Part shown: positions 11,985-28,267 of the stretch, piece after piece
Layout of the letters: every line of letters starts with the position of its first letter
How positions within the stretch are numbered: position 1 is the stretch's first letter
Assembly (NCBI GenBank): GCA_039566865.1
Contig: CM076953.1
Coordinates: 434,001-498,000, forward strand
Length of the DNA stretch: 64,000 bases
Reading direction: 5' to 3'
Source: Aurelia coerulea
Lineage: Eukaryota; Cnidaria; Scyphozoa; Semaeostomeae; Ulmaridae
Notes under the pieces: model-generated
Seen by the model: only the letters and a program-made list of their open reading frames with translations
What the model was told of the DNA's origin: nothing
The model's database searches: none
Translations under genes and position numbers: made by a program

Positions 11985-12611
11985 TCATTCATGTGCTTTA
12001 AAAATGTACTGGAAAGGCAACCCATGAAGCTTTCTAAACTGTGCTGCAATGAGCCCAATATTTGCAAAATAAGGAACTTCTTTTCCAATGAGAGGTTTGC
12101 TGTACCATTCTTCAACATGGTGGACAATTTTCTCTTCTCCTGGTTCGCCATTAAGATACAAATAGAGAACAGAAGGTAGTTCGAAACTGATGCTCCCAAA
12201 CATTGTGTATTTCTGGAGCTGATCAATAACAACAATGTTCTTCCCATGGACAATATCCATCTTCAAATTCTCACTCTTGCTGAAGCAAACAACCATCATG
12301 GAATATGCAGATGCTACAGATCTTCTTCCTTTGAGATAAAGACCAGGGTCTTCAAACACTGCGCTTTCATCATAATATGCAGCCTTTGATGCAACATGCT
12401 CCTTCGAGTACTTCAGAGCATATAGGCCTAAGACAGCATCGATTAAACCTTTTCTGGATTCTTTCACAGACAACGGGATTGCTTCTGGAGAAACCTGCTT
12501 TACTGGATCTTTTTGGTCTCCATATTTGAGATGATAGATCAGTAAACTCTGGCTTCCCAACCAAGACAAACTCACAGCAGCGCAAGTAAATTTTAGCAGC
12601 CTAAGCGCCAT
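11985..12611 (-). CDS. NTF2/SnoaL-like protein with N-terminal anchor
   Basis: Single uninterrupted ORF of 208 aa from the preferred start at 12611 (TCAAGATGG context); an upstream in-frame ATG at 12725 would add 38 residues with no obvious role. Residues about 8-26 are hydrophobic (signal peptide or anchor). The body has the NTF2-like pattern: a helical stretch (LIDAVLGLYALKYSKEHVAS) leading into YYDESAVFEDPGLYLKGR, then the beta strands that form the cone. This fold is common in small-ligand-binding or enzyme-like domains, and no catalytic assignment is possible. It is one of two genes here without coding introns, so a retrocopy origin is possible, but the frame is intact over its full length. 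Confidence 0.6.
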   Translation of the reverse strand: MALRLLKFTCAAVSLSWLGSQSLLIYHLKYGDQKDPVKQVSPEAIPLSVKESRKGLIDAVLGLYALKYSKEHVASKAAYYDESAVFEDPGLYLKGRRSVASAYSMMVVCFSKSENLKMDIVHGKNIVVIDQLQKYTMFGSISFELPSVLYLYLNGEPGEEKIVHHVEEWYSKPLIGKEVPYFANIGLIAAQFRKLHGLPFQYIFKAHE

Positions 12612-13008
12612 CTTGAAATCGAACAAATAACAAACAACGAAACGCCTTTTATTTACATCGTGCTGTGCGTTTCCAAAGACATGTGACTGCAGGTGACCAA
12701 CTCTTTTTGTTCCAGCAAAATGCAAACAAAGCTAATTTTCGTGCAAAAAAAAGCCCAAAACGTGACAAGATTTGAGGCAAAACACAAGTTTGACGTTGTG
12801 TAATAAAAACCCCAGAAAGATCTTAAAAAGGGTAAAATATCTGGAGTGAACTTCTAGACTTTTGGGACTTTTTCTGGTAAAAAAAAGTTTTTCACTTGTT
12901 TTGGAGGTCTTACAGAGTGCGTAGTTTAAATCAATTATCTTTCTTGAGCAAATATTATTTGGCTAAATCATAAAGTACAATGATAACAGTTCCAGTACCT
13001 ATTTTGTA

Positions 13009-13061
13009 ATGTTTTAATCTTTTGCTGCCATGCATTTTAGATTTATGATGATGATGATGAA
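13009..13061 (+). mobile_element. Retroposon 3' end with (ATG)n tail, copy 3
   Basis: TTTTAATCTTTTGCTGCCAT followed within 15 bases by four to five ATG units. The first 20 bases are identical to the block at 2600-2675, so both are ends of one retroposon family. Confidence 0.5.
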
Positions 13062-13337
13062 TACCTGAAGATAACAGTACTTTGGATTCGGCAAGCGCAG
13101 TCACTACAAACATTTTGCCTTCATCAGTTCTTCATTTGCAAATTTATTAAATATACATTTTATTTACAAACAATATATTTTGAAGATTAGAAAAGTAATG
13201 GTAAAATTAATTGATACAAAATTCATGAAAATATTCGGTAATCAAATATACTAACTAAACGTTTCGGAGTTTGCAAAAAATATCCTGAGGTACAGTCATC
13301 AACTACCCAAGATATTTACACATGAATTGCTTTAGTA

Positions 13338-16300
13338 TTACAATGAAACACTTGCCGTCAATATTTCTCCTTGGTCAATGCCATATTGTATCCCATTTTC
13401 ATTGATGAGAGCCCATCCCATTCGATATGTTGAAAAGGAATGCCCAATTTTTCCATTCTGATCGATGCAAATCACACCTCCTCGGCCCCCTGTTTCTTCG
13501 TGAAGATGTTTGATTGCTTTTTCGGCAGCAGTTTGTGCGTCATCACCATTTTCCATGTTGAATACAACCTAAGGAAGATTTGTTTTTACAGATGAGTTTC
13601 ATCATGGGTACAAGCAAGATATCATAAGTGGTGCTACTCTGGCAATACTGTGTAGCTTTATCGTTAATGCCGAAAAATTTGAAGTGCCGACGCAAAAACA
13701 ATGCCTCCTGAACAACGACGTGAATTGAAACAAGTAGTGATGGTAGCTTCTTCGACCAATTATTATGACTTTTGAAAACATGATTTGGCCGTTTCCAAAT
13801 TTTTGTCGAAAGGAAGATGTGGCATTTTTTAGATGAGCAATATCAGAAAGAGTGGATAACCCCTATCTTATCTACTAGCTAGTTTCCATCAAAGATTTCC
13901 ATCTAGTTTTCAATATGAAAGCGTTGTTATTTTGAAGATAAATCTATGTACATCACAGAGGAACAAATCAAATATTATTATGATTGCTCGGATATAAGTG
14001 GATTTTTGACGGTTACTGAAGCCATCAAACAAACTGCAGAAAACAATGGACACGTGCCTAAAACGATGGTGTTTGCAGGTTTGCTTACAATGTGGCGATG
14101 GAGCCCCTTTCAAAATTCTGCAAAGTGTTAATGGGATGGGCCAACTTGCAGCTGTAGTGTTTGTAGCTAACGACATAAATATGTACATTGATGATTGCCA
14201 GTAGTCTATTTAGACATTCGCTTTAGATTAGTTTCTATATGGAAGCTAGAATGAAATTGAATTAAAATTTTCTATGCTCCTGATTTGAGGTACAAATCAA
14301 AGATCTAGGGAAGCTATCATCATCATCATCATCATCATCATTAGGTGACTGCTCCATTATGAAGATTCGTCGTTACTCGTCTCCGTAGTCACGATCTTCA
14401 GCTCCTCTTATGCATTGCTCAAAGTTAAGCCCCGTCCACTCCATGATGTTCTTCATCCATGTTTTACAGGGACGTCCCCCGGACCTTTTTCGCACATGCT
14501 CTTCCTTCCAATAACAATTTTTGCATTATGTCTTTTCTTATTAAATAACCAAAATATTGCGTCTTTCTCATTTTTAAATACTCTGATGAATCAGATAACA
14601 AAGCGAAGTTGTATTGCATCAAACTTTAAAGTAATAACAGTAAGTCTTACGTACCTGCCTACATACAGTATCTTTCATGATCGACTCTCCATGTCCAGTT
14701 GACGAAGCACCTCCGATCTTATTTGCATATCCTCCGCTTCCAGGAATCGGGGTATCGCCAACACGACCAATCCATTTACCAGGAATTCCACCTTTAACAA
14801 AATTCAATCAGTCAATATTTCAAAGCCAAAAAGTTTAATTAGAGTCTGAACCTTGCACAGCTTGAATTCCTTCCCAGTATAATCTGAAAGGAGTGACCGA
14901 TTTCAGCCAGGAAAATCTTTTTAAATAATTGAGCATCTTGGCAATCCAATGAAATCATGGTCATGATGAGATGTTGCAACATATTGTAGCTTTGATATTT
15001 TGGGAGAAGTAGCCCGAGGGGAAATTCACTCACTCGAAAAAAAATCTCATAACGAAAGGATTTTGAACGGACTTTTCTTGAAAATAAAACGATTTTTGCC
15101 ACAGGTGTGCGAGATTTTGTAGGAGTGAAATGCCCCTCGCAGTAGCCTTTCACATGGACTTGCCCGACGACTTGGGCAACACCCCAACACCACCTTTCAC
15201 TTTTAACACAGTGTGCATTTTGTCTGACTCACCATCTTCTATTACTTCATTTTTCCATCGACCATCGACTCACCCGGTAGAGAAAGTAAGAATTCAACGA
15301 ACCTGTTGACGTAGCACATGCGATATTTCCAAAAGAATCAAACGCAACAGCTCCAACTGTATCATGTCCTACACTCCCTCTTCCTCTATCAAACTCTCCA
15401 CTTTTCGCCATTTTACTCGCTATTTCTTCCAATTCTCGTAAATCTTTTGACTCAATAATATCATTGAAATATGTTTTGACATTGTTCTCAAATGACACGT
15501 TGTTGTCAAGTTTTGCTTTCAAGGCACTCTCCTGCACAATCAATTTCTTGGGGTCATCTATAATTGGGATTCCAATGCGTTTAGCAAATTTGCTAGCCCC
15601 TTCACCAGAAAGAAGACAATGAGGAGTTTCTTCCAGGACTTTTTTGCTGAGTTGTATTGGGTTGGCAATGTCTTTGACCGATGCAACAGCCCCTGTGCAA
15701 GAAGAAAATGGTATTTGTAAATTCCACACTGAAGATCTGAGCTGTGAAGAAATTGCTTAAATGTTGACATTCTTTACGATCTTAATCACCATTTAAAATC
15801 AGCATCTTTTAAAATCTAATATCTCCTTTGACGATAAAGGATCTTTGTGAGATGTGAGGTAGACAAAGAACTTAAATTACTATAAATAGTGGGGTCATGG
15901 GGTGGCCCTGTGAAGTTTTAAACTGATGAATATTCTCAATTGAAATCCCTGACAATGTGGACAGTGTCATTTCACAAGTTGTGAGGAAGTCTACTCTTGA
16001 CTCTTTCCTCTCAATCAACATTTTGTGTTACAGCTTTTCAATATGAAACTGGTTTCTGAGAAATTTTTGGAAGATAAGATTTTAGCAAGCAAACCTCCCT
16101 GGCAATATACATTACATCCTCAAGGATATTTTCAAACAATTTTAAATGTTTACCAACTCTCATTGTTTTTCCATCCATTATTAATGCATCCATTTCCACA
16201 GTTCCTTCCTCTGTCAAGCAAGATCCGAGACCAGCGTTAAAAACTGAATCATTCTCTAATGATGTCACAGCAGCACAGACAGCATCCAAGGCTGTACCAC

Positions 16301-17458
16301 CCTGTAAAAGGACACATCTTTAAATAGTAAAAGATTTAAGACTTAGATGTAACTAGAGAATAAATGTCCATTTTTTCAATCTCCTATGTTGCAGGTTGTT
16401 GCTTTAAAGAGCAGGGACTTTCAAATATGTGCCAAAATGGACCTCATATTCTTCAAGCTAAGGTAACTGCAAGAAATATGTTGATGTCTATTGTGTTTAC
16501 TGTATACAAGTGGAAATAAACTTGGAAAAATAGCTGTGTTGTGTCCTTCCTCTAAATAGCTGTCAAAATTTCATTCAACCATTTCCTCATAATAACATGA
16601 AATTTCTTTTAACTATGTACTGTACGTTCCTCTGAAACCATCTCAGATTTGGAAAAAATAAGAAAATACTTTAAGAATACATTCAGGCTCAAAATGAAAA
16701 TTTCTAAAGAATATCAAGGCTGGACGAAATTTATAGTTATATTCTTATAAAGAAAGAGTGAACACCTATTGTTGCATTTTGTTGTTTCGCCAAAAAGAAA
16801 TCGGCTGTGAAAGGCAAACTTCCCAATCTGGGTTAAGACATCAATTTTGTTAATTGTGAATAATCATGGACATGGTTGAGCTTTCAAAAGTGCTTGAAAA
16901 ATACAAAATTGCTTTGTAAGTTAAATGAAAGTAAAACTGAATAATTGAATACATTGTGTGTCAGCAGCTTATTCTTAAACTGTGTGCAATTTCTTACGCT
17001 TTTTGAAAAAATGAGATATGTCAGTCATGTGATTCTCTGTCATTTAATGAACATCCCAAAACAGGCAACTGCTGACAAATGAGACAGAAATATGCCAGCT
17101 GATGCAAAGCAATATTCTTATAGTATTCTTAAAAATTGGATGATTCTGAGCCTGAATATTCTAGTATTAAACATTATTCTTTTGAAAAAAGAGTGTATTA
17201 TTGTTTAGCAATAAAAAGACAGGTTTGCAAGCAATTTGAATCAAGAAGAAATCTTCAGTGCATTTTGCAAACTTTCCAATCTGGGTCTAAACAACTGATA
17301 TTGAATACTTTTGATGAAAAAAATAAAGAATATGAAAAAACCTGTGTAAGAACAGCGTATCCAGCTTTGGCTGCATTCTGTGTGCCAGATTTGTATCTTT
17401 CAACAAAAATGCTTGCAATATTTGATGCACCACCATGCACAATAATGCAAGGTTTCAT
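13338..17458 (-). CDS. ASRGL1: ASRGL1, isoaspartyl peptidase/L-asparaginase
   Basis: N-terminal-nucleophile hydrolase that removes isoaspartyl residues from peptides and hydrolyses L-asparagine; cytosolic in animals. Five exons on the minus strand: 17342-17458, 16154-16301, 15303-15692, 14655-14791 and 13338-13568. All phases agree, giving 340 aa (human 308). Visible landmarks: the N-terminal VHGG loop, [27 protein letters not shown] and TPHCLL. The nucleophile is Thr200 in [11 protein letters not shown]; substrate-binding RVGD and TGHGE follow. The self-cleavage site reads Asp-Thr, as in aspartylglucosaminidase, rather than the Gly-Thr of human ASRGL1. The extra length is in the linker before the nucleophile, which is removed or disordered in this family. 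Introns contain a LINE 3' fragment at 14318-14505. Divergent from TFB1M, 1.95 kb apart. Confidence 0.92.
14318..14505 (-). mobile_element. LINE 3' end (RT C-terminal tail)
   Basis: On the minus strand a frame reads [20 protein letters not shown], continues [19 protein letters not shown] and stops (14373-14375). The W..NI.EWTGL....C.R.A.DRD pattern is the usual C-terminal end of many LINE reverse-transcriptase polyproteins. A short 3' UTR and an ATG microsatellite (CAT on the plus strand, 14318-14342) follow, a typical LINE tail. Strongly 5'-truncated, in the last intron of ASRGL1. Confidence 0.75.
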
Positions 17459-23538
<6,080 letters not shown>

Positions 23539-23607
23539 GTATGCTAGGATTTTTCTGGTAAACAGGGGTTTTTAGTGGTGTAAATGACAGTTTCCTTCAG
23601 CACTTAA

Positions 23608-23904
23608 AGGGGCTGCGTCACATAAAGTAAACGAATTTCTTTCGAAACGACGATTTGACAATTTTTTGATTGGCCATATCACACCGACTTTCCTTCTGAA
23701 AATGGACGCTCGAATGTCGTAAAGAACCAAACAAAAATCCATATGTTGGAAGATTAGAGAGATATCGATGGATTTCGAAGAGTAACTTTATTGTGAATTC
23801 ACCCCATCCACCAAAATTTATGCAGATCATAATGGACACGTGCAGGAAGCAATAATAGATTATAGAGATAACAGGTTTGTTTACGTTTACATGACCCAGC
23901 CCCT
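23608..23904. mobile_element. TTAA-flanked MITE, GGGGCTG family
   Basis: Inverted ends AGGGGCTGCGTCA and TGACCCAGCCCCT, each directly abutting TTAA (23604-23607 and 23905-23908). A subterminal GTAAAC/GTTTAC also inverts. TTAA target duplication is the hallmark of piggyBac-type transposition; the class is inferred. The minus-strand ORF inside has no domain. Confidence 0.7.
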
Positions 23905-24401
23905 TTAACAGAAAATGTGTAGACATATGGAAATCACCAATTCTCATTTTGAAAATCAATGACAAGTTCTGTAAGACTGTTCAGAAAATGGACAGTGAAC
24001 TTTTTATTTTAATGAAAGTTTAGGACAAACTGCAAAAACTACTGTTGGACAAATGGCAAACTCCACAGTACTTTTACGATGAAAAACATGTCTCATTTGA
24101 AGGAAGGTGTTGGATTTTGTTCTAATATGGTAATGAATATGAATGGTGCATTCTTCATATCACAAAAGGGGAAAAACAAATTTATTCAAACCAAATATGT
24201 TTGGGAATTCGTGATTACAGCCATTATTCGTAAGACAATCTACTGCTACAAAGCCCTTTTGTCCAACCGATATTCCGTACAAATATACCTACCCAACAAC
24301 AACTCGCAGTCAACAATTTCTAACTCATTTTGATTACTACCCATTTGTTGTTTCCAAAGTAAACATAAATCAAAGGTCTTGCCCAAGTCGTATGGTTAAA
24401 T

Positions 24402-24719
24402 CCCGGGGGGGGTACTTGACCTAAATTTGTACGGGGGTGTGCCCACGAAAAAATTTTCTTTTTACCCTGCTCCAGAATTTTTCGCTCAAAATGATAACCT
24501 GCTCTAGAAAAAATTGGTGAAAAGTACACTCAAAAACATGAAATTTGACCGAAAAACGAGCCTATCTAGCAGCATATTCCCTTCTGACCTGTTTTGATAA
24601 CCTGCTCTAGAAAAATTGCCTCATTTTGATACCCTGGGCTAGAAAAAATTGGTGAAAACGATACCCTTAAAAACGGCACATCCCCGTCGGACAAATATAC
24701 TAAGTACCCCCCCCCCCCG
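24402..24719. mobile_element. C/G-run fold-back element E2 (8-bp TSD)
   Basis: Ends are CCCGGGGGGGGTACTTG and its rough complement AAGTACCCCCCCC; subterminally TACGGGGGTGTGCC faces GGCACATCCCCGTC. GGTTAAAT lies at 24394-24401 and 24720-24727, an 8-bp target duplication. The core is a set of irregular repeats of CCTGCTCTAGAAAAAATTG joined by TTTTGATA. Same terminal design as E1 but an unrelated core. Confidence 0.75.
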
Positions 24720-24871
24720 GGTTAAATATTGATTTAGTTCATGGTAAAATAGCAGCATACACAAAATGAAGGGCCTACCGAGATTGCCTCACAGTCGCTG
24801 AGCTTTCCCTTTATAACTTCTGGTATCTACTGAAACTTCGAAACAATCTTGGATTCGTTGATATATCTTAA

Positions 24872-26191
24872 GGGGGTATATCCAGTATTTAAATGCAGAA
24901 ATATCAATTTTTTGTCATTTTTTACAAAAACATGTCCCAGAACCAAAATTTATCATAGATTCTAATTCTGCACTTGTTATTTCTGTATCTTCAACTGTTT
25001 TGAAGTTAAATGAATTTTAAATGACCCATGTCAAAATTTGAGACTCCCTCTTGGGGTGTACCTTGTCCAGAAACCCTATGTGTTCTCATAGAAATAGCGT
25101 GACGAAGACATGGTCTTTCTGTGAATCTTGTACCCCTGTGTGGTAGCCTCTTTTTCAGTAGTTCTCAGAAGTATGAGTCATCATTTCATCGCAATAAAAT
25201 GGCCGGCAAGTCGATGGGAGAAGAATTTGAATCGAGTAAAGATTCCTCCAAGGGAAACCGATAATATCCTTCAAAGATATGGAACAGAAGAAAGCAGCTT
25301 ATAGACTTGCAAGGGAAGCAAAAAGAAGAGCTCCCAAAAACCAACTTGTAGCAAGGAAAGGAATCGGAGCGAGCGTCCACTTCCAAACGTCCAGCAAGCA
25401 AGACCAAAACAAAACACGCAAAAGGAGAGTTGGCCTAGGTCAACCGATCTTTGGGATGAAAGAGAAAATGAGAGTCCACCTAAAAAGAAGTCATAATGTG
25501 AAGAGAAACTCTGCAAGGCTACCCCTTTCTCCAGAAACTTTAGAAGAGGAATTTACTTGAAAGCCAGAAGATTTTGCATTGATAGATAATGAACTTTTCG
25601 ATTGGATACTCTTAGCCAGTCAGCTGTTTGCGAACATGAGGGACCTTACATTTGAAAGAAAGAAACTTTGACCTCGTTTTTCTCAAAATGCTACTTTTGC
25701 ACAAGTGTACTTACCATTTCCAAAACCCTAGTCACAATGATTGGTATTTTACCTTGAATTTTTGCATGTGAAGGGGTCTAGAGTTGTACTTGATGGTAAC
25801 AGAGAGCTTTTTTTGAGAAAAAGTTTCTTCTTGGTGTAATTATCTGTTATATTAGCATGTAGCGGATCAAAATTTCCAGCACTTTGCAAATTTCTACCAA
25901 AAATAATGATTAACTTATTGTTAAAAAAGCTTTCTGTAACCACATAGGTTGTGTTAATAGCCTTCATTTGATATGCTGTTAGCCATTCTCCATAAATTCG
26001 TTTAGCAGAAAAACGAGAAGCGATAATAGTGGTTTTTAGCTCTTTGTTCTTCGTTTCCATGGCAACGACAACAAAAAGCTATTGTTTTGTGACAGATTTC
26101 TTAACGCAGGTTACCATTACTTCATCTTCCAAGATTTGGTGACCCTAGGACCTGTAACAAAGATTTTGACTCAAATACTGGATATACCCCC
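24872..26191. mobile_element. TTAA-flanked DNA transposon, about 1.3 kb
   Basis: The ends are inverted repeats: GGGGGTATATCCAGTATTT at the left (from about 24872) and AAATACTGGATATACCCCC at the right, each bordered by TTAA (24868-24871 and 26192-26195). This is a piggyBac-style target site (class inferred). Inside, 25279-25560 is an open frame of 93 aa with many Lys and Arg residues and no recognisable transposase motif; it may be a remnant of a lost element gene or chance. The element lies just beyond the donor of the putative exon at 26243-26288. Confidence 0.75.
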
Positions 26192-26242
26192 TTAAGTCTT
26201 CCAAATCGAGACTTCTTTTCTACGTGGAACGGATAGCCTTAC

Positions 26243-26288
26243 TTGCATCGTCGGTCTGGTTCTTGGCTTTGAGAACATTGGCCGCCAT
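26243..26288 (-). CDS. Possible first coding exon (MAANVLKAKNQTDDA)
   Basis: Starting at 26288 in an AACATGGCGG context, the minus strand reads MAANVLKAKNQTDDA, followed by the strong donor GTAAGG. It lies beside a CpG- and CCAAT-rich block that looks like a promoter in the matching orientation. I could not find a second exon with a fitting acceptor and phase downstream, where a 1.3 kb transposon sits. It could be a real gene start with distant exons, a non-coding transcript or chance. Confidence 0.3.
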
Positions 26289-26291
26289 GTT

Positions 26292-26500
26292 TTTGCGCGG
26301 CATTCTGTTGTGTAAGCAGTTTGTTCTTCATCTGGTGATTGGCTAATGGTCTAGTCATTTCTATCAGACGTTCTCCTATTGGCTTGCACCCCTCAAGGTT
26401 CTTTCCGATTGGCTTGCACCCCTCAGTTTCAAACTACGGGTGCTCCCGCCAATTTCAAGCAACCCTCATGCAGCTCTCTGATTGGTTTGCACCAAGGCGC
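26292..26500 (-). promoter_or_regulatory. CCAAT-box cluster, candidate promoter
   Basis: Four CCAAT boxes in the minus orientation (seen as ATTGG at 26338-26342, 26378-26382, 26408-26412 and 26481-26485) in about 150 bases. Two share the longer phrase ATTGGCTTGCACCCCTC. The surrounding DNA is unusually rich in G, C and CpG for this window. CCAAT clusters are NF-Y sites typical of TATA-less promoters. They point to minus-strand transcription into the short exon at 26243-26288. Confidence 0.45.
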
Positions 26501-26649
26501 CTTCTTTACGCGAGTTGCACTGTGCCTGCCTCCGCAAGGGGATTTGGGAATGGAAACGCGGAGATTCCCCCTATGAATAAAGACTTTTTGTTTGCGACGA
26601 TCAAAGCTGCAGGAGGATGCCCTACGACAAATTTACCATCGATGAATGG

Positions 26650-26860
26650 GGCTCAAGGGGTAGGGGGGGGGGGCTGAGAGATGAGAATACGGTGATTTCA
26701 TGAAAATTTATCATTCAAAGATTTTAACAAGTAATATTTTAACTAATACTTCACAACAGAAGATTGTTGGAATCTTGCCTTTCCCAAAGTTAAATGATTT
26801 CCTTGCAACTCTGACAGGTGCTTGCGCACCCGTTGCACCCCCCTGGATCCGCCCCTGATC
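26650..26860. mobile_element. Transposon end remnant (TGGATCCGCCCCTG)
   Basis: A G-run at 26661 and the right-hand phrase CCCCCTGGATCCGCCCCTG near 26840 resemble the ends of a common class of short hAT-like elements. A similar right end occurs at about 58155. No target duplication was found, so boundaries are approximate. Confidence 0.35.
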
Positions 26861-28267
26861 ACCATTTCTTAAACAACGGATAACTTATGCCTACGAATCA
26901 TGACAAAAATCAATAAAAGATCTCTTTACAACAACGAAATATCTATTGCAAAAAATATCGCACGAGAACGTCGATACTGAAAGTTTCCCGGCGTCATGGC
27001 GTAAAAAGGTAAAAAGACGGAAAAGGGGGATATGATGGCGTGATAGGAGAACATAGCCTGAGATCAGGCTCATTCGGAAAATTTGAAAATAAAAAAATCA
27101 GGCTAGGGAGAACCCAATAGGGGGAGGTGACAATGATAGGAGGAACACACCACTAAACTGTACGTCCTGCATGCAGCACTTCATTTGTCTACCAAAGATT
27201 TTCGTAGTTTTGCTTGCAAAGCCTTTCAGCTAAGCAACAGTCTTTGTATACAGCATGTCGCGTTTGAGATCATTTCAGTTGATGCATCTGAATACTTCAA
27301 AGGAATTAACTGATTTAAAAGTTGACATCTCATAAATTTACAAATAGCTTATAGCACTTGCTTATCTTGACACGTGCACTGACAAAATGAAGTGATACGA
27401 AACAAAACAATAGCTTGTATCGGTTTTTCTTTGTCCTTTCATTAGACCATACCAGTTAGCTCACTTTATTCAACGAGCACTTCAAAATGAATGAACGGAG
27501 CTAATGGAGGAAATCAATTGATGGGACAAATAAAACACCAACTAACACACCAACTAACACTATTGTTCCACTGGCTAAACAATATCCATATGCATGTGTT
27601 GAAGTCATCAAATACAATAGGCTAACTTTGGACTTACATATGAAGCTCTTGAGTTAGCTATTTTATAAAAATCAAAACCATTGGTGTGCTTAACGAGATA
27701 TGCATCAGATATTGTTTATAAAGGCTTTTCAGAAAGTAAGAAGACCGACGTGATATCGGCAGATAGCAAAGGCAACATAAATGTTTCCAATTGAACCAGC
27801 TGTAGATATGATATGATTTCGGTCAGCTAAATCAAAGACATCCCGACTTTCTAAATTGATACAGCCTTTTTTATGTGAATAAATATACACTTTGTTTGAC
27901 CTTATCTTATTTACCATACAGTGATTACACAACTAAATAAATTAATTGCGATAAGGGCATTTACAATGCAAACAGTGTTTTTGTTATATGAGCCATTTGG
28001 CAAAATTCGATTGTCAGACCGTCTATGAAATTTCAGCGGGAACGATCCTTTAATGCCCCTCGCCTAAGATACGCACACCCAATTAACCATAAAATGCTGC
28101 AGGGGAAATTCCTGCACTTAATTATTTTACAAAGTATCTATCATGGTGTGAAACAAACAGACCTCTTAGCTGTTTTAAACAAGAATATGAATCAAACGAT
28201 ATTTTCATACAGTTTCAAAATTTATCGAATGTGCAGGATATTGATAAAAGTTGGAATTTCGCTCGAT
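26861..28267. other. Intergenic, no gene seen
   Basis: AT-rich DNA between the transposon remnant and the 3' end of the GPCR gene. It likely includes the GPCR 3' UTR. A short duplication of CACCAACTAACA lies near 27537-27560. No other feature recognised. Confidence 0.4.

Noticed and set aside
26339..26677. 112-aa ORF with repeated RSPIGLHPS phrases
   Set aside because: The repetition comes from the ATTGGCTTGCACCCCTC promoter repeats, and it runs into a G-run at a transposon end.
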